Positions 18,697 to 28,575 are shown, counted from the first letter of the stretch. The stretch: 64,000 nt of DNA from Acinetobacter kyonggiensis (GCF_900107285.1 NZ_FNPK01000012.1:35609-99608); one strand, 5' to 3'. Program-made: numbers and translations. Notes: a model not told the origin generated them from the sequence alone.

Positions 18697-20487
18697 GTGA
18701 TGATTGAATTTAAATGTAAAATAAAAACATTGTTAGAAAAAAATGAAATAGGATTGAATGATCAATTTATTCGCTATATTTCTACTGATGAAAATTTAGG
18801 ACAATTATCCAAGTTATTACAAGCCTTGCGCCTTAACCCAAAATCGGGTTTAGGAATCGGAATTTCCCAACCTGAACAAAAGCAAAACTTTGCTCAAAAA
18901 ACAGCCGCTGCGCCATTAAAATTGACCGAAATTGAAGCGCTTGAGACTGCCATTATAGAACCCGTTCTTCAATCCAATCATGATCCCGTCAATACAGCAG
19001 AAAAAATATCTAATCTTTTTTTAATGCCAGAGGAAAGCGATAAAATACAGTCTGCGGTGGTGAGATTAGAAGATCATCGTGAAACTGAACATCCTGATTT
19101 AGGTCAATCAATTGAAAATAAAGTCGATGATATGGGTACGATTTTACAGCCTCATTTCAACAAAACGGAATCAGTCGTAGATCAAGTGAATATTCAAGAT
19201 GCTATTCACATAGATACAAGTACCCTCAATCAAAATAAAAATAGAGCTGAAATGACCGACGTATTTAATAACGTATTTGCAGATGAAGTAAAATTTCAGG
19301 TCGAGAATGCTCGTGTAGGTCAACCATACCAATCAAGCATTATGGTGATGTCTAAGCACGATCCTAAACAGATTACTTTTAAATCAGACAGTTTTAAATT
19401 TGCTGAGCATGATTTTTATTTTGATGATGAAACACAGACTGTCCAAGGTAAGCCTGAAATAGCAGAAGAACTAATCTTTTCTTTTCAATACTGTATTAAA
19501 AATGAGACTCGCACGGCAAAGTGCAAAATGAATATTATTCCTGATCCACGAAATTTATGGAAAGTACTTGAGCCTGAAGCAGAACAGCCATTTATTAAAA
19601 CCCATACAGAACAAAAAATGATACAGACTGAAAATTATAAGCTTATTGCTGCCAGTCGACGTGGTCGCTCACATGAACATGCTGGGACATTTCGTGATGA
19701 TGATTTTACCATCATGCATATTCCGAATAGCGCATGGTCAGTGATTGCTGTTGCTGATGGAGCGGGGAGTGCACAGTATTCTAGGGAAGGTTCACGTATT
19801 GCCGTGGAAATTGTGCAAAGTGAATTCCAGCGTTATTTACATGATTACACCATTGACTCTTTAAATGAGGATATCCAAAAATGGCGAGTGGGTGGTCAAG
19901 ATGAGCAAACCAAAGTCATTGCAAATAAATTGAATCAACAATTTTTTCATGTTTATTATGAAATTTATAAATCTATTATCACTCAAATAGAACAACAGGC
20001 TCAAGACATGGGTGTGGCTGCTAAGGCCTTTTCAACAACTTTATTAATCGCGGTACTGTGTCACCAGAAAGATAAAACTTTTATGAGCACTTTTTCAGTC
20101 GGTGATGGCGTCATTGCAGCCTATAGCGATGCGCTGGTTCGCATTATGAATGTTGCGGATGGTGGCGAATATGCAGGTCAAACCAAGTTTTTAGACCGCA
20201 GTATTGGGCAAGAATTGGGCGCTCGGATCAAAATTGGATGTTATAGCAATATTGATGCAGTCATGGTGATGACCGATGGGATTTCAGATCCTATCTTTGA
20301 AACAGAGGTTGGATTGGCAAACCAGCAAAAATGGAAAGACTTATATGCGCAGTTAGTCCCTTTATTACACACTGAAAATGCTGCAAGTAAGCTTTTGGAG
20401 TGGATGCATTTCTTTACGCCAGGCCATCATGATGATCGTACCTTGGCGGTACTTTGCAATAAAAATAAGGCAGAGTTGCTTCAGTAA
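18697..20487 (+). CDS. PP2C-type Ser/Thr phosphatase of the TerY-P triad
   Basis: The C-terminal ~270 of 596 residues form a PP2C phosphatase: AASRRGRSHEHAG, VIAVADGAGSAQYSREGS (metal-binding DG), SVGDGVIAAY, MTDGISDP and HHDDRTLAVL. The N-terminal ~300 residues are unrelated, probably a disordered acidic linker followed by a small beta domain around residues 200-280. No membrane segment or signal is visible. In Ter loci this phosphatase is paired with a kinase, here the next gene 27 bp downstream, suggesting reversible phosphorylation of TerD or VWA partners. Confidence 0.88.
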   Translation: MMIEFKCKIKTLLEKNEIGLNDQFIRYISTDENLGQLSKLLQALRLNPKSGLGIGISQPEQKQNFAQKTAAAPLKLTEIEALETAIIEPVLQSNHDPVNTAEKISNLFLMPEESDKIQSAVVRLEDHRETEHPDLGQSIENKVDDMGTILQPHFNKTESVVDQVNIQDAIHIDTSTLNQNKNRAEMTDVFNNVFADEVKFQVENARVGQPYQSSIMVMSKHDPKQITFKSDSFKFAEHDFYFDDETQTVQGKPEIAEELIFSFQYCIKNETRTAKCKMNIIPDPRNLWKVLEPEAEQPFIKTHTEQKMIQTENYKLIAASRRGRSHEHAGTFRDDDFTIMHIPNSAWSVIAVADGAGSAQYSREGSRIAVEIVQSEFQRYLHDYTIDSLNEDIQKWRVGGQDEQTKVIANKLNQQFFHVYYEIYKSIITQIEQQAQDMGVAAKAFSTTLLIAVLCHQKDKTFMSTFSVGDGVIAAYSDALVRIMNVADGGEYAGQTKFLDRSIGQELGARIKIGCYSNIDAVMVMTDGISDPIFETEVGLANQQKWKDLYAQLVPLLHTENAASKLLEWMHFFTPGHHDDRTLAVLCNKNKAELLQ

Positions 20488-20514
20488 AATAGTTTAAAGA
20501 TCAGGTGAATACAT

Positions 20515-22044
20515 ATGTCTGCAAAGATTATTAAGTGCAACACTGTAGATGGTAGAGCAATTGAATTTGTTGATGAGGTTATTGCTTCAGGCGCAATGAA
20601 AGATGTTTATTTTTCCCCTGACCGTAGTTATGTGGTCTGCTTTTTCAGTAAAGAAAAAAATAAATTTTATGAATCAAAAGCAGCATTAGAACAGCAAAAA
20701 GATCGCTTAAAAGAAATTGTTGGCAATAAGTGGGATGGTATTTTTAATGGGGTCGGTGGTGATTATTGGAAAAATATTTTTTGTTGGCCTGATGGACTCA
20801 TTGAATACAATGATTTGTTAGGAATCACCGCGCCTACTTATAAGAAATATTACTTTTTTGCTTATGGTTCAAAAAATAACGATTTTTTAAAAATCAAAGG
20901 CAAGGAAAAGGAAGGGAAGTGGTTTGCGAGTGCCAATAACCAAAACCGCTTTTTAGATGATCGCGAAAAAGGAAGTTGGCTGAATTACCTGAAAATCGGT
21001 ATTTTAATTTCACGGGCTGTACGTCGAATGCATGCTGCTGGTCTAGCACATTCGGATTTATCTTATAAAAATGTACTGATTGATCCCGTGACAGGCAGTG
21101 CTTGTGTAATTGATGTGGATGGTTTAGTCGTTCCAGGAAAATATCCGCCTGATGTTGTGGGTACGCCTGATTTTATTGCACCTGAAGTGGTGATGACCAA
21201 TCATTTATCTAAAGAAGATCCAAAGCGGTTTTTGCCCAGTATTGCAACAGATAAACATGCTTTAGCTGTGCTGATCTATATGTATTTGCTATATAGACAT
21301 CCACTGCGCGGTGGCAAAATTCATGATATGGATGATCCACAAAAAGATGAAAATATGGGCATGGGGGAAAAAGCATTATTTGTTGAACACCCAACGGACC
21401 ATAGTAATCAGGTGAAGTCTAATCAATTGAAATCATCACAATTACCTTGGGCTGATCCCAGTCAAATTTCATATCAAGTCACTGGACCCTATTTAACAGA
21501 ATTATTTAATAAGAGTTTTATTGAGGGTTTACATGAGCCAAGTAAACGTCCATCTGCCAATGATTGGGAAACAGCCTTAGTTAAAACGGTCGATTTAATC
21601 CAACCCTGTCACAATGCAGCATGTAGTCAAAAATGGTATGTATTTGATAACACAACTCAGCCAAAATGCCCATTTTGTAATACCGCTTTTATCGGTAAAT
21701 TACCGATTTTGAATCTTTATTCAGCGCGTCAACAAGGGAATTATAGACCCGATAATCATCGTTTAATGGTTTGGACAGGACAGTCTTTATTTGCATGGCA
21801 TGCCAATAATATGATTGCACCCAATGAGCGTTTAACATCAGAACAAACGACACGTAAAGGCTATTTTGTCTTGCATAATGAGCGTTGGTGGTTAGTCAAT
21901 GAGGGTCTTACAGATTTGACAGATGTGACAACCAAAACGGTGATCCCGATTGGAGGTAAAATTGAACTCAAAAATGGCGTTCAAATTTTACTTTCAAAAC
22001 AAGAGGGTGGCCGTTTGGCTGTAGTACAGATGGTTGAAGCTTAG
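20515..22044 (+). CDS. Ser/Thr protein kinase with C-terminal zinc ribbon (TerY-P triad)
   Basis: A eukaryotic-like kinase fold of 509 residues. The catalytic loop is HSDLSYKNVLID (about residues 180-191, H-x-D and Asn intact). The metal-binding motif is DVDG in place of DFG, and the activation segment is GTPDFIAPEVV. After residue ~360 a zinc ribbon (CHNAAC ... CPFC) and a small beta domain follow. It closes the plus-strand operon and stops 2 bp before the stop codon of the convergent biosynthetic operon. Confidence 0.87.
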   Translation: MSAKIIKCNTVDGRAIEFVDEVIASGAMKDVYFSPDRSYVVCFFSKEKNKFYESKAALEQQKDRLKEIVGNKWDGIFNGVGGDYWKNIFCWPDGLIEYNDLLGITAPTYKKYYFFAYGSKNNDFLKIKGKEKEGKWFASANNQNRFLDDREKGSWLNYLKIGILISRAVRRMHAAGLAHSDLSYKNVLIDPVTGSACVIDVDGLVVPGKYPPDVVGTPDFIAPEVVMTNHLSKEDPKRFLPSIATDKHALAVLIYMYLLYRHPLRGGKIHDMDDPQKDENMGMGEKALFVEHPTDHSNQVKSNQLKSSQLPWADPSQISYQVTGPYLTELFNKSFIEGLHEPSKRPSANDWETALVKTVDLIQPCHNAACSQKWYVFDNTTQPKCPFCNTAFIGKLPILNLYSARQQGNYRPDNHRLMVWTGQSLFAWHANNMIAPNERLTSEQTTRKGYFVLHNERWWLVNEGLTDLTDVTTKTVIPIGGKIELKNGVQILLSKQEGGRLAVVQMVEA

Positions 22045-22046
22045 TA

Positions 22047-22979
22047 TTAAAATGTATTGAGCATGAATTTATCTTGGATAGATGCTTGAGACTTACATAA
22101 ACCAAAAGTTTTATAGCGTAATAAAATCATTTCTGCCCAATTACGATGGGTCGCTGGTTCTAACATGGAGCCGTGGCTTTTAAATACACTTTTAGCATCT
22201 TTCGATAAAATTTGCTCTGCTTCATGAAATTCTTCGCTATTGATTTGAAAGGCGCGATGAATATATTCAATTTGCGAGGGATGAATGGCGGTTTTGGTAT
22301 AAATCCCGTTATTCATATCTTGGCATAATTCATCCATCAGCAATTGCGTATGGTCAATATGTTCACAGACTGGTGAACTGAGTTGAAAGCCAGATGGAAT
22401 AAATAAGCCTGCCAATTGTGAAATTAACATGCCCACTGGCGTTTGGTAAATTGTACTGTTTTTAGGACGGCGTAAATGCAAACAGGACAACAGATCATTA
22501 CCGCCAATTCTTAGACATAGGGTTTTATGAAAGTCATATTTGAGTGCTTGATTAAGCTCCATATTATGCCCCATATCAAAAATTTCTTTGGTTTCAAGCG
22601 TTGGCATTAGGTTAATGCTGGGCGGTAGCACTTCCATCCACTGTTTTAGATCGTGCAGCGTAAACTTGGGTAAAATCATGCCACTGTAAGTGTGATTTAA
22701 GTCCCAATCGACAATGTGTTTCGCCATTTCAATATTTCTAGGGCGAATAAAGAGTGCAGGTGCTTTTAAGTTGGGTTGCTCTAAGCGCTTTTGTAATAAA
22801 AGCTTTAGATTGACCATTGCAGTTTGAACATCTTTTTCCAATACGGCATCTTCTAAACAGACCGCAATAGATTTTAGTATCGGAAATTTAATGCCTTCAG
22901 TCACGTTCCATAATTGCTCATGGGTTGCAGGAATATACATGGTTGCACCCAGTTCAATCGCATGTTGCAGTTGTTTCAT
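22047..22979 (-). CDS. CitE-like HpcH/HpaI-family lyase
   Basis: A 310-residue TIM-barrel protein of the citrate lyase beta / HpcH-HpaI class. Visible motifs are LFIRPRNIEMAKHI, GMILPKF, LMPTLETKEIFD and TKTAIHPSQIEYIH. It ends the minus-strand operon and overlaps the preceding gene by 4 bp. In Ter loci such a protein belongs to the predicted nucleoside-like metabolite pathway, where it may make or break a C-C bond. The substrate is unknown. Confidence 0.85.
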   Translation of the reverse strand: MKQLQHAIELGATMYIPATHEQLWNVTEGIKFPILKSIAVCLEDAVLEKDVQTAMVNLKLLLQKRLEQPNLKAPALFIRPRNIEMAKHIVDWDLNHTYSGMILPKFTLHDLKQWMEVLPPSINLMPTLETKEIFDMGHNMELNQALKYDFHKTLCLRIGGNDLLSCLHLRRPKNSTIYQTPVGMLISQLAGLFIPSGFQLSSPVCEHIDHTQLLMDELCQDMNNGIYTKTAIHPSQIEYIHRAFQINSEEFHEAEQILSKDAKSVFKSHGSMLEPATHRNWAEMILLRYKTFGLCKSQASIQDKFMLNTF

Positions 22980-24136
22980 TTATTTTTCTCGACTTTTTTT
23001 ATCAGAGTCACTGCATGATATGGACCTAACTTGGCACCTAAAATATCTACGGGAATATTCTGTTCTTTGGCAAAATGGAGTAGCAATTGTACATGCGGAT
23101 TGGATGGATCACGGATTAATATTTTTTCAGGAATGCGTCTTAATACAGCACGTGTGGCTTCTGCAATGCTGGGTTTAATATGATTAATATTTTTAATCAT
23201 ATAGGTGTCAGAAATCCAATCAATCGTGTCTAAACAAATTTTTTGTTGCTTGAGTCGAATGTGATTATTCCAATCTGCCAAATCGGTATGCGGATTTTGT
23301 TGAATAATATTTAAAATTTTGTCTGTAAACTCGACCGAAATATCATGCTGAGCCAGATGTTGATAAACTAAACAGCTATGCCAATGATTTGGATCGAAGC
23401 AATTTCTTTTTGCCAGATCGAAATCGATGGTATCTTTTAAAATAGTCCGTGAGATCAAACCTGAAATCACAGATCCTAGCATCCCAAACGGAATCAGCCA
23501 GTCCTCACAACTGGCACTTAGCCATGAATAACCGCCTAAATCGGCTAAGGTCACAAGGCGAGGAACCTCCCATCCTGCATCAAATAATGCCGGATAATCT
23601 GCCAAATTTTGGGTTAATTCTCGACAAATTGCACCCTTACCTGTCCAGCCATCGACAAAAACAATATTTTCCGCGCCGTGTTGTTCGATAATCGCCTGCA
23701 ATGCTGCAAAATCAATACCGCGATCACGGATAATACTAATCCCGTAATGCTCACAATCCTGATGCTTGTGAATATAGTGTTTCAGTAGTACCCCTAAAGG
23801 CACACCAGCGCGAACCAAGCTGACTAAAATAATCGGTTGCTTGGGAAATCGAACCATCAGTGAGTTGCCAATCTTCTGCACATCACTTGCCAGACGTTCA
23901 GCACCTTGCTCAAAGGCGTATTCAAAATGTCGCATTTGCTCATCTGTAGGCGGATGCTCGACACTAATCATTTGGGAGTAATGTTTTTTTCCTGATTGAA
24001 TCAGGTATTCTTTTTCAGCGACTGGTGTCGGGTCTATTTCATCAATATTGAGCAAAAAGGTCACATCTTCAGGTCGATAAGAGCCATGGAAACCCAGTGT
24101 TTTAAGACTAGATGGTAACGCATGGTTTTTATACAT
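22976..24136 (-). CDS. StiP/phosphoribosyltransferase-like protein with PELOTA-type C-terminus
   Basis: The 386-residue protein matches the family annotated as 'cysteine protease StiP'. The core looks phosphoribosyltransferase-like (LVSLVRAGVPLGVLLKHY; PRPP-loop-like FVDGWTGKGAI, about residues 170-180). The C-terminal ~110 residues resemble the PELOTA RNA-binding module (EKILIRDPSNPHVQLLLHFA). In the Ter-linked biosynthetic module this protein accompanies an ATP-grasp enzyme, a second PRTase and a HAD phosphatase. Whether it is a protease, a transferase or both cannot be told from sequence. It overlaps both neighbours by 4-8 bp. Confidence 0.82.
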   Translation of the reverse strand: MYKNHALPSSLKTLGFHGSYRPEDVTFLLNIDEIDPTPVAEKEYLIQSGKKHYSQMISVEHPPTDEQMRHFEYAFEQGAERLASDVQKIGNSLMVRFPKQPIILVSLVRAGVPLGVLLKHYIHKHQDCEHYGISIIRDRGIDFAALQAIIEQHGAENIVFVDGWTGKGAICRELTQNLADYPALFDAGWEVPRLVTLADLGGYSWLSASCEDWLIPFGMLGSVISGLISRTILKDTIDFDLAKRNCFDPNHWHSCLVYQHLAQHDISVEFTDKILNIIQQNPHTDLADWNNHIRLKQQKICLDTIDWISDTYMIKNINHIKPSIAEATRAVLRRIPEKILIRDPSNPHVQLLLHFAKEQNIPVDILGAKLGPYHAVTLIKKVEKNK

Positions 24137-24908
24137 GTCCTAAATATCCTTTTGAATGATGATCTTGTACTAGATTTTGGATTAAAAACTTATCCAGCTG
24201 ACTATTTTTAGGCATACCAAACCAATCACAGCAGCCTAAAAAGCCTGCATCAGACAAACTGTCGCCCCAACCTAAAATGGCACGTTCGCGATTTGGGTCA
24301 TATTTATTGATAAAAAATTCCACCGCTTTTTGTTTAGACACAAATTTGGGAATAATCGCCAAATTATTGCCATTGATATGCACATAGCAGTGTTCAAGTA
24401 CTTCAGCGGGTAAGTTTTCAATCATTTGGTGCAGGAATAAAGGCGCAGGATCATTTTGCTTGGCAACGGTATAAACTTTCCCACCATTTTCTTCCATCGT
24501 CCAAGTTCGAATTGAACCAAATGGTTTGGCATAATCGAGCAAGAGCGCTGGTAAATTACTCAGTAATTCATCCAGTTCAGCTGCTGCCTTGTGCTGGATA
24601 GCAAGCCATTCCTGATCAACTTGCTGATCTGCCGCTAAAATGGTTCCACCATGTGAGCATACAGCACCATGCAAAAAAGGAAGATGTACGCGCTGCAAGC
24701 CTGCAACTGAGCGTGCAGTCACAGGAATAACATCAGCAGATGCCAACAACCAATTCACGAAAATTTGCTGTTTGGGAAGCATATAAGACAGCGGCTCGCC
24801 AAATTGATCTAGTGTGGCAATTTTATGTAGTGGTGTCGGGGTACTTTTACGATTTGTTTGAAACAGCGTGTCATCTAAGTCAACAAAAATTAACGGCTTA
24901 GGATTCAT
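24129..24908 (-). CDS. HAD-superfamily phosphatase (Cof/sucrose-phosphatase type)
   Basis: A 259-residue HAD hydrolase with motif I FVDLDDTLF (nucleophile Asp10), a Cof-type C2 cap, and the C-terminal motif GWGDSLSDAGFL for metal binding. It probably removes a phosphate from an intermediate of the Ter-linked metabolite pathway. It overlaps the upstream PRTase by 11 bp and the downstream StiP-like gene by 8 bp, so all are translated from one tight operon. Confidence 0.87.
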   Translation of the reverse strand: MNPKPLIFVDLDDTLFQTNRKSTPTPLHKIATLDQFGEPLSYMLPKQQIFVNWLLASADVIPVTARSVAGLQRVHLPFLHGAVCSHGGTILAADQQVDQEWLAIQHKAAAELDELLSNLPALLLDYAKPFGSIRTWTMEENGGKVYTVAKQNDPAPLFLHQMIENLPAEVLEHCYVHINGNNLAIIPKFVSKQKAVEFFINKYDPNRERAILGWGDSLSDAGFLGCCDWFGMPKNSQLDKFLIQNLVQDHHSKGYLGHV

Positions 24909-26031
24909 AACTAATAATTTCCAAATTTTCTATTTGTTCAAACAGGAGAGGGTCAACGCTATTCTGTGCTGTTTCAATGACCAATAAAACCCGATCAAAC
25001 TGTTGATGTTTAACGTTATAGGCATAGTTATTAATATTCAGTCCATAATTGTCTTTAAATGCACAAATACTTTCAACGGCATGACCTTGCTTGATGGGAG
25101 AGCGCGTGGTTGAACTGTAATAGACCTCAGCACCTTGCTGCTCTAATTGCTCGGCGATCAAAAATGGAATCCAGCTAAACTCCCCTGAACCTAAGACCAA
25201 GATTTTTTCATTAGGCCGAGTGGGCTGAATATTTTGCCAAGCGCTACAATTGAGAAAGGTTGGTTCACGTCCCCAATCATGAGGGGCAATAATTTTTTGT
25301 GCTTGCTGTTGGGTTGAACTAACATCTGGCATATCAATGTCAATATGTTGTTGGTTCTGCTGCCACTGCCAATGACCATGTAATAATGACACGACTTCAA
25401 CAGGAATTCCTAAGTCATCAGTGACTAAATGTTGTTCCGCCCAATTGACCAAAGTCACCAAAATAATCCGTTCTACCTGTTGTAAACCCGATTTTTTCAG
25501 GCTCAAGATTAAATTTCTAAAGGTCTTTCCTGTTGAAATTTCATCATCAATTAAAATGAGCGTTTTTGATGCAATAATATGTTGATGCTTAAGCGGATCA
25601 TGGCTGGATAAAATAAATTGATCTTGTGCATGGCTATGTTCTTCTAAAAACAAACCTAGCGTAGGCAACGTTTCAACTGGATGCCGCGTGGTGGTTAAAA
25701 AGATGGCATTTTGCCCAAAATCTTGTTTGAGCTCGCGATAAACGCCTGCCCCTAAACCCACTGCGGTCTCTGCCATACCAATCACACTAATTGGATAGGG
25801 CAGATCTTTAGGAACGATTGCAGCAAGGTCTTGATAACTTCTTTGCATAGTCGACGGTGCAACGGGGATATGTTTTCCAAGAACTTTAGAAACAAATAAA
25901 AATGCACGTTTGGGATTAATTCTTTCTGCAAAGCTGAGCAAATCATCCAATTTCCATTGTGGATGATGCTGATTCACAGTCACACTAATACGACCACGAC
26001 TTAAATCAATATGTTTTATCAATGCTTGCAA
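24898..26031 (-). CDS. Phosphoribosyltransferase with TRSP-type C-terminal domain
   Basis: A 377-residue type I phosphoribosyltransferase. The PRPP-binding loop is LILIDDEISTGKTFRNL (about residues 160-176), with the acidic pair and TGKT intact. After residue ~235 a second domain begins that fits the TRSP domain of Ter-linked PRTases (EKILVLGSGEFSWIPFL, YSSTTRSPI). It presumably attaches a ribosyl-phosphate to an unknown base as part of the predicted nucleoside-like metabolite synthesis. It overlaps the ATP-grasp gene by 13 bp. Confidence 0.86.
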   Translation of the reverse strand: MQALIKHIDLSRGRISVTVNQHHPQWKLDDLLSFAERINPKRAFLFVSKVLGKHIPVAPSTMQRSYQDLAAIVPKDLPYPISVIGMAETAVGLGAGVYRELKQDFGQNAIFLTTTRHPVETLPTLGLFLEEHSHAQDQFILSSHDPLKHQHIIASKTLILIDDEISTGKTFRNLILSLKKSGLQQVERIILVTLVNWAEQHLVTDDLGIPVEVVSLLHGHWQWQQNQQHIDIDMPDVSSTQQQAQKIIAPHDWGREPTFLNCSAWQNIQPTRPNEKILVLGSGEFSWIPFLIAEQLEQQGAEVYYSSTTRSPIKQGHAVESICAFKDNYGLNINNYAYNVKHQQFDRVLLVIETAQNSVDPLLFEQIENLEIISYES

Positions 26032-27068
26032 TCCATTTTTATACTTTGTGTAATGGGTAAAACTTGAACGACGGGAAGCAGTTCAGTGTGTTGCAGTACT
26101 AATTGCAATTTTTTAGCCATCAATTCTGCAATTAAATTAATACCCGTATGTTGTGTATAGGCAAAACCGCCTGCGGGGCGAGGGTTAATTTCTAAAATAT
26201 GCCATACACCCTGATTGTTTTGCTTAAATTGCACATTGATCAATCCATCACATTGGAAATGTTGGACCAGAACTTTGCAGATTTCATGACAAGGATGCTC
26301 GATATAGCATTCCTGATAAAATTTAAATTTAATTCGAGTCACTAAGGCTAAAATTTCCCCATGGCTACAGGCAATATCGACAGAACATTCTTGCCCAGTT
26401 AAAAAAGGCATAATTAAATATTCAATAGGTTGATCTAATTGAGCATATGCTTCTATAAATTGTTGCGTATTACACTGCGTATTGAGTTGAAATTGCTTAA
26501 AATATGAAACGTCATTCAACAGTTGGACAAAACCAGAACCATATACGCCATACACTGGTTTTGCACAAATATGTGAATATTTTTGTTGATACTCTTCAAT
26601 CGCTTGCTTTAATCCAACTGGATTATCCACTTTTGTGGCAGGAATGTTGGGTAAGTTCAAACTTTCACAAATTTGTCCAAATAAAAATTTATTGTTAATG
26701 TTTTCCTGTTGTGTAACGCCAATGGCACCCGTTATGAGTTGAATATCATGACGAGCAAATTCTTCACGAAATTTTTCAATAAATTGACCGTGTTTTCCAC
26801 AAAATAGAAGTTGAATGGCATGCACTTTACATTGTTCTAAAAGCCAAGTTGCGCTGTCTTCAACGGGAGGTTGTTGAAAAAAATGATCTGCGTGCAGTTT
26901 TAGTTCAGGGCGTTGTTTGCTATGAGAACAAAAAATTGTCAGATGGTCAGTTAAATTTGAGCGTTTTAATAATTGAATAATGTCATTTTGACAGGAATAA
27001 CTTTCAGCAATCCAGATGTTGTAGTGCGATTTCACAGTTGATTTGATCTCAAGTTTCTTGAATAACAA
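26019..27068 (-). CDS. ATP-grasp ligase of the Ter-linked biosynthetic module
   Basis: A protein of about 349 residues with ATP-grasp features: HICAKPVYGVYGSGFVQLL (ATP-binding loop), EYLIMPFLTGQECSVDI and the metal-binding end HILEINPRPAGGFAY. ATP-grasp enzymes join an acyl-phosphate to an amine or thiol. This one opens the minus-strand operon and probably performs an early coupling step. The start is uncertain: the frame opens at a TTG (27068) without a clear ribosome site, and a GTG at 27035 is an alternative. No ATG lies near either. Confidence 0.86.
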   Translation of the reverse strand: MLFKKLEIKSTVKSHYNIWIAESYSCQNDIIQLLKRSNLTDHLTIFCSHSKQRPELKLHADHFFQQPPVEDSATWLLEQCKVHAIQLLFCGKHGQFIEKFREEFARHDIQLITGAIGVTQQENINNKFLFGQICESLNLPNIPATKVDNPVGLKQAIEEYQQKYSHICAKPVYGVYGSGFVQLLNDVSYFKQFQLNTQCNTQQFIEAYAQLDQPIEYLIMPFLTGQECSVDIACSHGEILALVTRIKFKFYQECYIEHPCHEICKVLVQHFQCDGLINVQFKQNNQGVWHILEINPRPAGGFAYTQHTGINLIAELMAKKLQLVLQHTELLPVVQVLPITQSIKMDCKH

Positions 27069-27329
27069 TTATTAATTTGTGCTTTTGATATATACCGCGT
27101 CAGGAATATATAATTTTTCATGCTGTTGGCGCAATGATTTTCTAAGGCCAAATATGCAATTGCAGAAAGTGATTAAAAAACTCAATTTTGCTATTGAGCT
27201 TAAAAAAAATATGTTAAAACAATAGAAGCTTATTTAACTCGTTTTTTGACGAGTAATCTCAATTTTTATATTAATAATTCATATATTTAATGAATTAAAA
27301 AAATATTACGATCTCTTAAGAGGGTGTCT
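27069..27329. promoter_or_regulatory. Divergent control region between the metabolite operon and terA
   Basis: This AT-rich gap of about 260 bp must hold both divergent promoters. Two hairpins are visible. CTCAAT/ATTGAG at 27181-27198 is followed on the minus strand by a U-run (complement of 27175-27180), making it a possible attenuator in the leader of the minus-strand operon. ACTCGT/ACGAGT at 27237-27254 is a short palindrome that could be an operator. No promoter boxes could be assigned with confidence. Confidence 0.45.
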
Positions 27330-28532
27330 ATGCAACTTGTTGCTGGTGGGAATATTGCTTTAGTCTCTGAGACTGTTGAAATATTAATAAAAACAAGTGT
27401 TTCTACACAAATTGAGCTTGATCTTACGGCATATCTTTTAGCACAAAGTACGCAAAAAGTGCGCGGTGACCAAGATATGATTTTCTATGGACAAGCTCAA
27501 ACACCGAATCAGAGTGTTGTGTTGGTTCAATCTACATCAAATGATCCCTATTTAACTCAACTTAAAATTAATACAGCATTGCTTGATCCAGAAATTCAAA
27601 AAGTCACCTTATGTGCAACGATCAATGAACCGAATAATTTTAGTCGAATATCGCCTATTCATATGGAGCTTTTATCGGGGAGTCAAATTATCGCCAATGC
27701 AGTCGTAGAGACTCAAGCCAAAACTGAAAAAGCCTTAATTTTGGCTGAGGTGTATAAGCATAACGATAAGTGGAAATTTAGATTTATCAATCAAGGCTTT
27801 AATGGCGGTTTGAAACCTTTGGCTGAAAACTTTGGTGTCGTGATTGAAGAGACTCAAAGTAACATTCCACCAACACCAACACCAACACCAACACCAACAC
27901 CAACACCAACAAAGTCGAGTCTTAATTTGTCAAAAATTAAGTTAGACAAAAATAATTCTAGAATTAATTTAACCAAAAAAGGCACAGGTTTTGGCAAAAT
28001 TTTGGTGAATTTAAACTGGAATAAATCCGCACCTAAATCCGAATCCTTTTTTCAAAAACTAACCCGTTCCAATTCAATCGACCTAGATTTGGGTGCAATG
28101 GTGCAGCTTAAAGATGGCAGTATTGATTTAGTTCAACCCCTTGGAAATCGCTTTGGTCATTTTGAACAAGTCCCTTATATCAAATTAGATGCAGATGACC
28201 GCACGGGCGCATCGATTAATGGTGAAAATTTATATATTAATGGCAATCAATGGGATCGGATTGAGCGCATTGTGATCTATGCTTATATTTATGAAGGTGC
28301 AGCACAATGGGCCGCAACAGATGGTGTAGTCACCATTCGTCTTCCCGATCAACCTGAAATTGAGGTGCGTTTAACCGAAGGTAATCAATTAACGACTTGT
28401 GCAATTGTAGAATTAAAAAATATAAATGGCGAAATTCAAGCCAATCGAGAAGTCCGTTATTTCAAAGACCAACAATTTTTAGATAAGTTTTATCGCTTTG
28501 GTTTCCGTTGGACTCAAGGTTCAAAAGATTAA
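27330..28532 (+). CDS. terA: TerA-like protein with two TerD-related domains
   Basis: About 400 residues. A first TerD-like domain (residues ~1-170; MQLVAGGNIAL, INQGFNGGLKPLAENFGV) is joined by a (Pro-Thr)7 linker (~182-195) to a second diverged one (~200-400; LGAMVQLKDGS, LDADDRTGASINGENLY). Only the second keeps a DDRTGA-like acidic loop. TerA is a core member of tellurite resistance operons. I start at the ATG at 27330, 6-7 bp after AGAGG; a GTG two codons earlier is also in frame. First gene of a seven-gene plus-strand operon. Confidence 0.88.
   Translation: MQLVAGGNIALVSETVEILIKTSVSTQIELDLTAYLLAQSTQKVRGDQDMIFYGQAQTPNQSVVLVQSTSNDPYLTQLKINTALLDPEIQKVTLCATINEPNNFSRISPIHMELLSGSQIIANAVVETQAKTEKALILAEVYKHNDKWKFRFINQGFNGGLKPLAENFGVVIEETQSNIPPTPTPTPTPTPTPTKSSLNLSKIKLDKNNSRINLTKKGTGFGKILVNLNWNKSAPKSESFFQKLTRSNSIDLDLGAMVQLKDGSIDLVQPLGNRFGHFEQVPYIKLDADDRTGASINGENLYINGNQWDRIERIVIYAYIYEGAAQWAATDGVVTIRLPDQPEIEVRLTEGNQLTTCAIVELKNINGEIQANREVRYFKDQQFLDKFYRFGFRWTQGSKD
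27869..27910 (+). repeat. Seven tandem ACCAAC hexamers encoding a Pro-Thr linker in terA
   Basis: Seven perfect 6-bp units encode (Pro-Thr)7 between the two TerD-like domains. Slippage would change linker length in two-residue steps without a frameshift. Confidence 0.9.
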
Positions 28533-28575
28533 CTGTATCAATTTAATTTACATGTAATAAAGAAGAGGGAAAATT

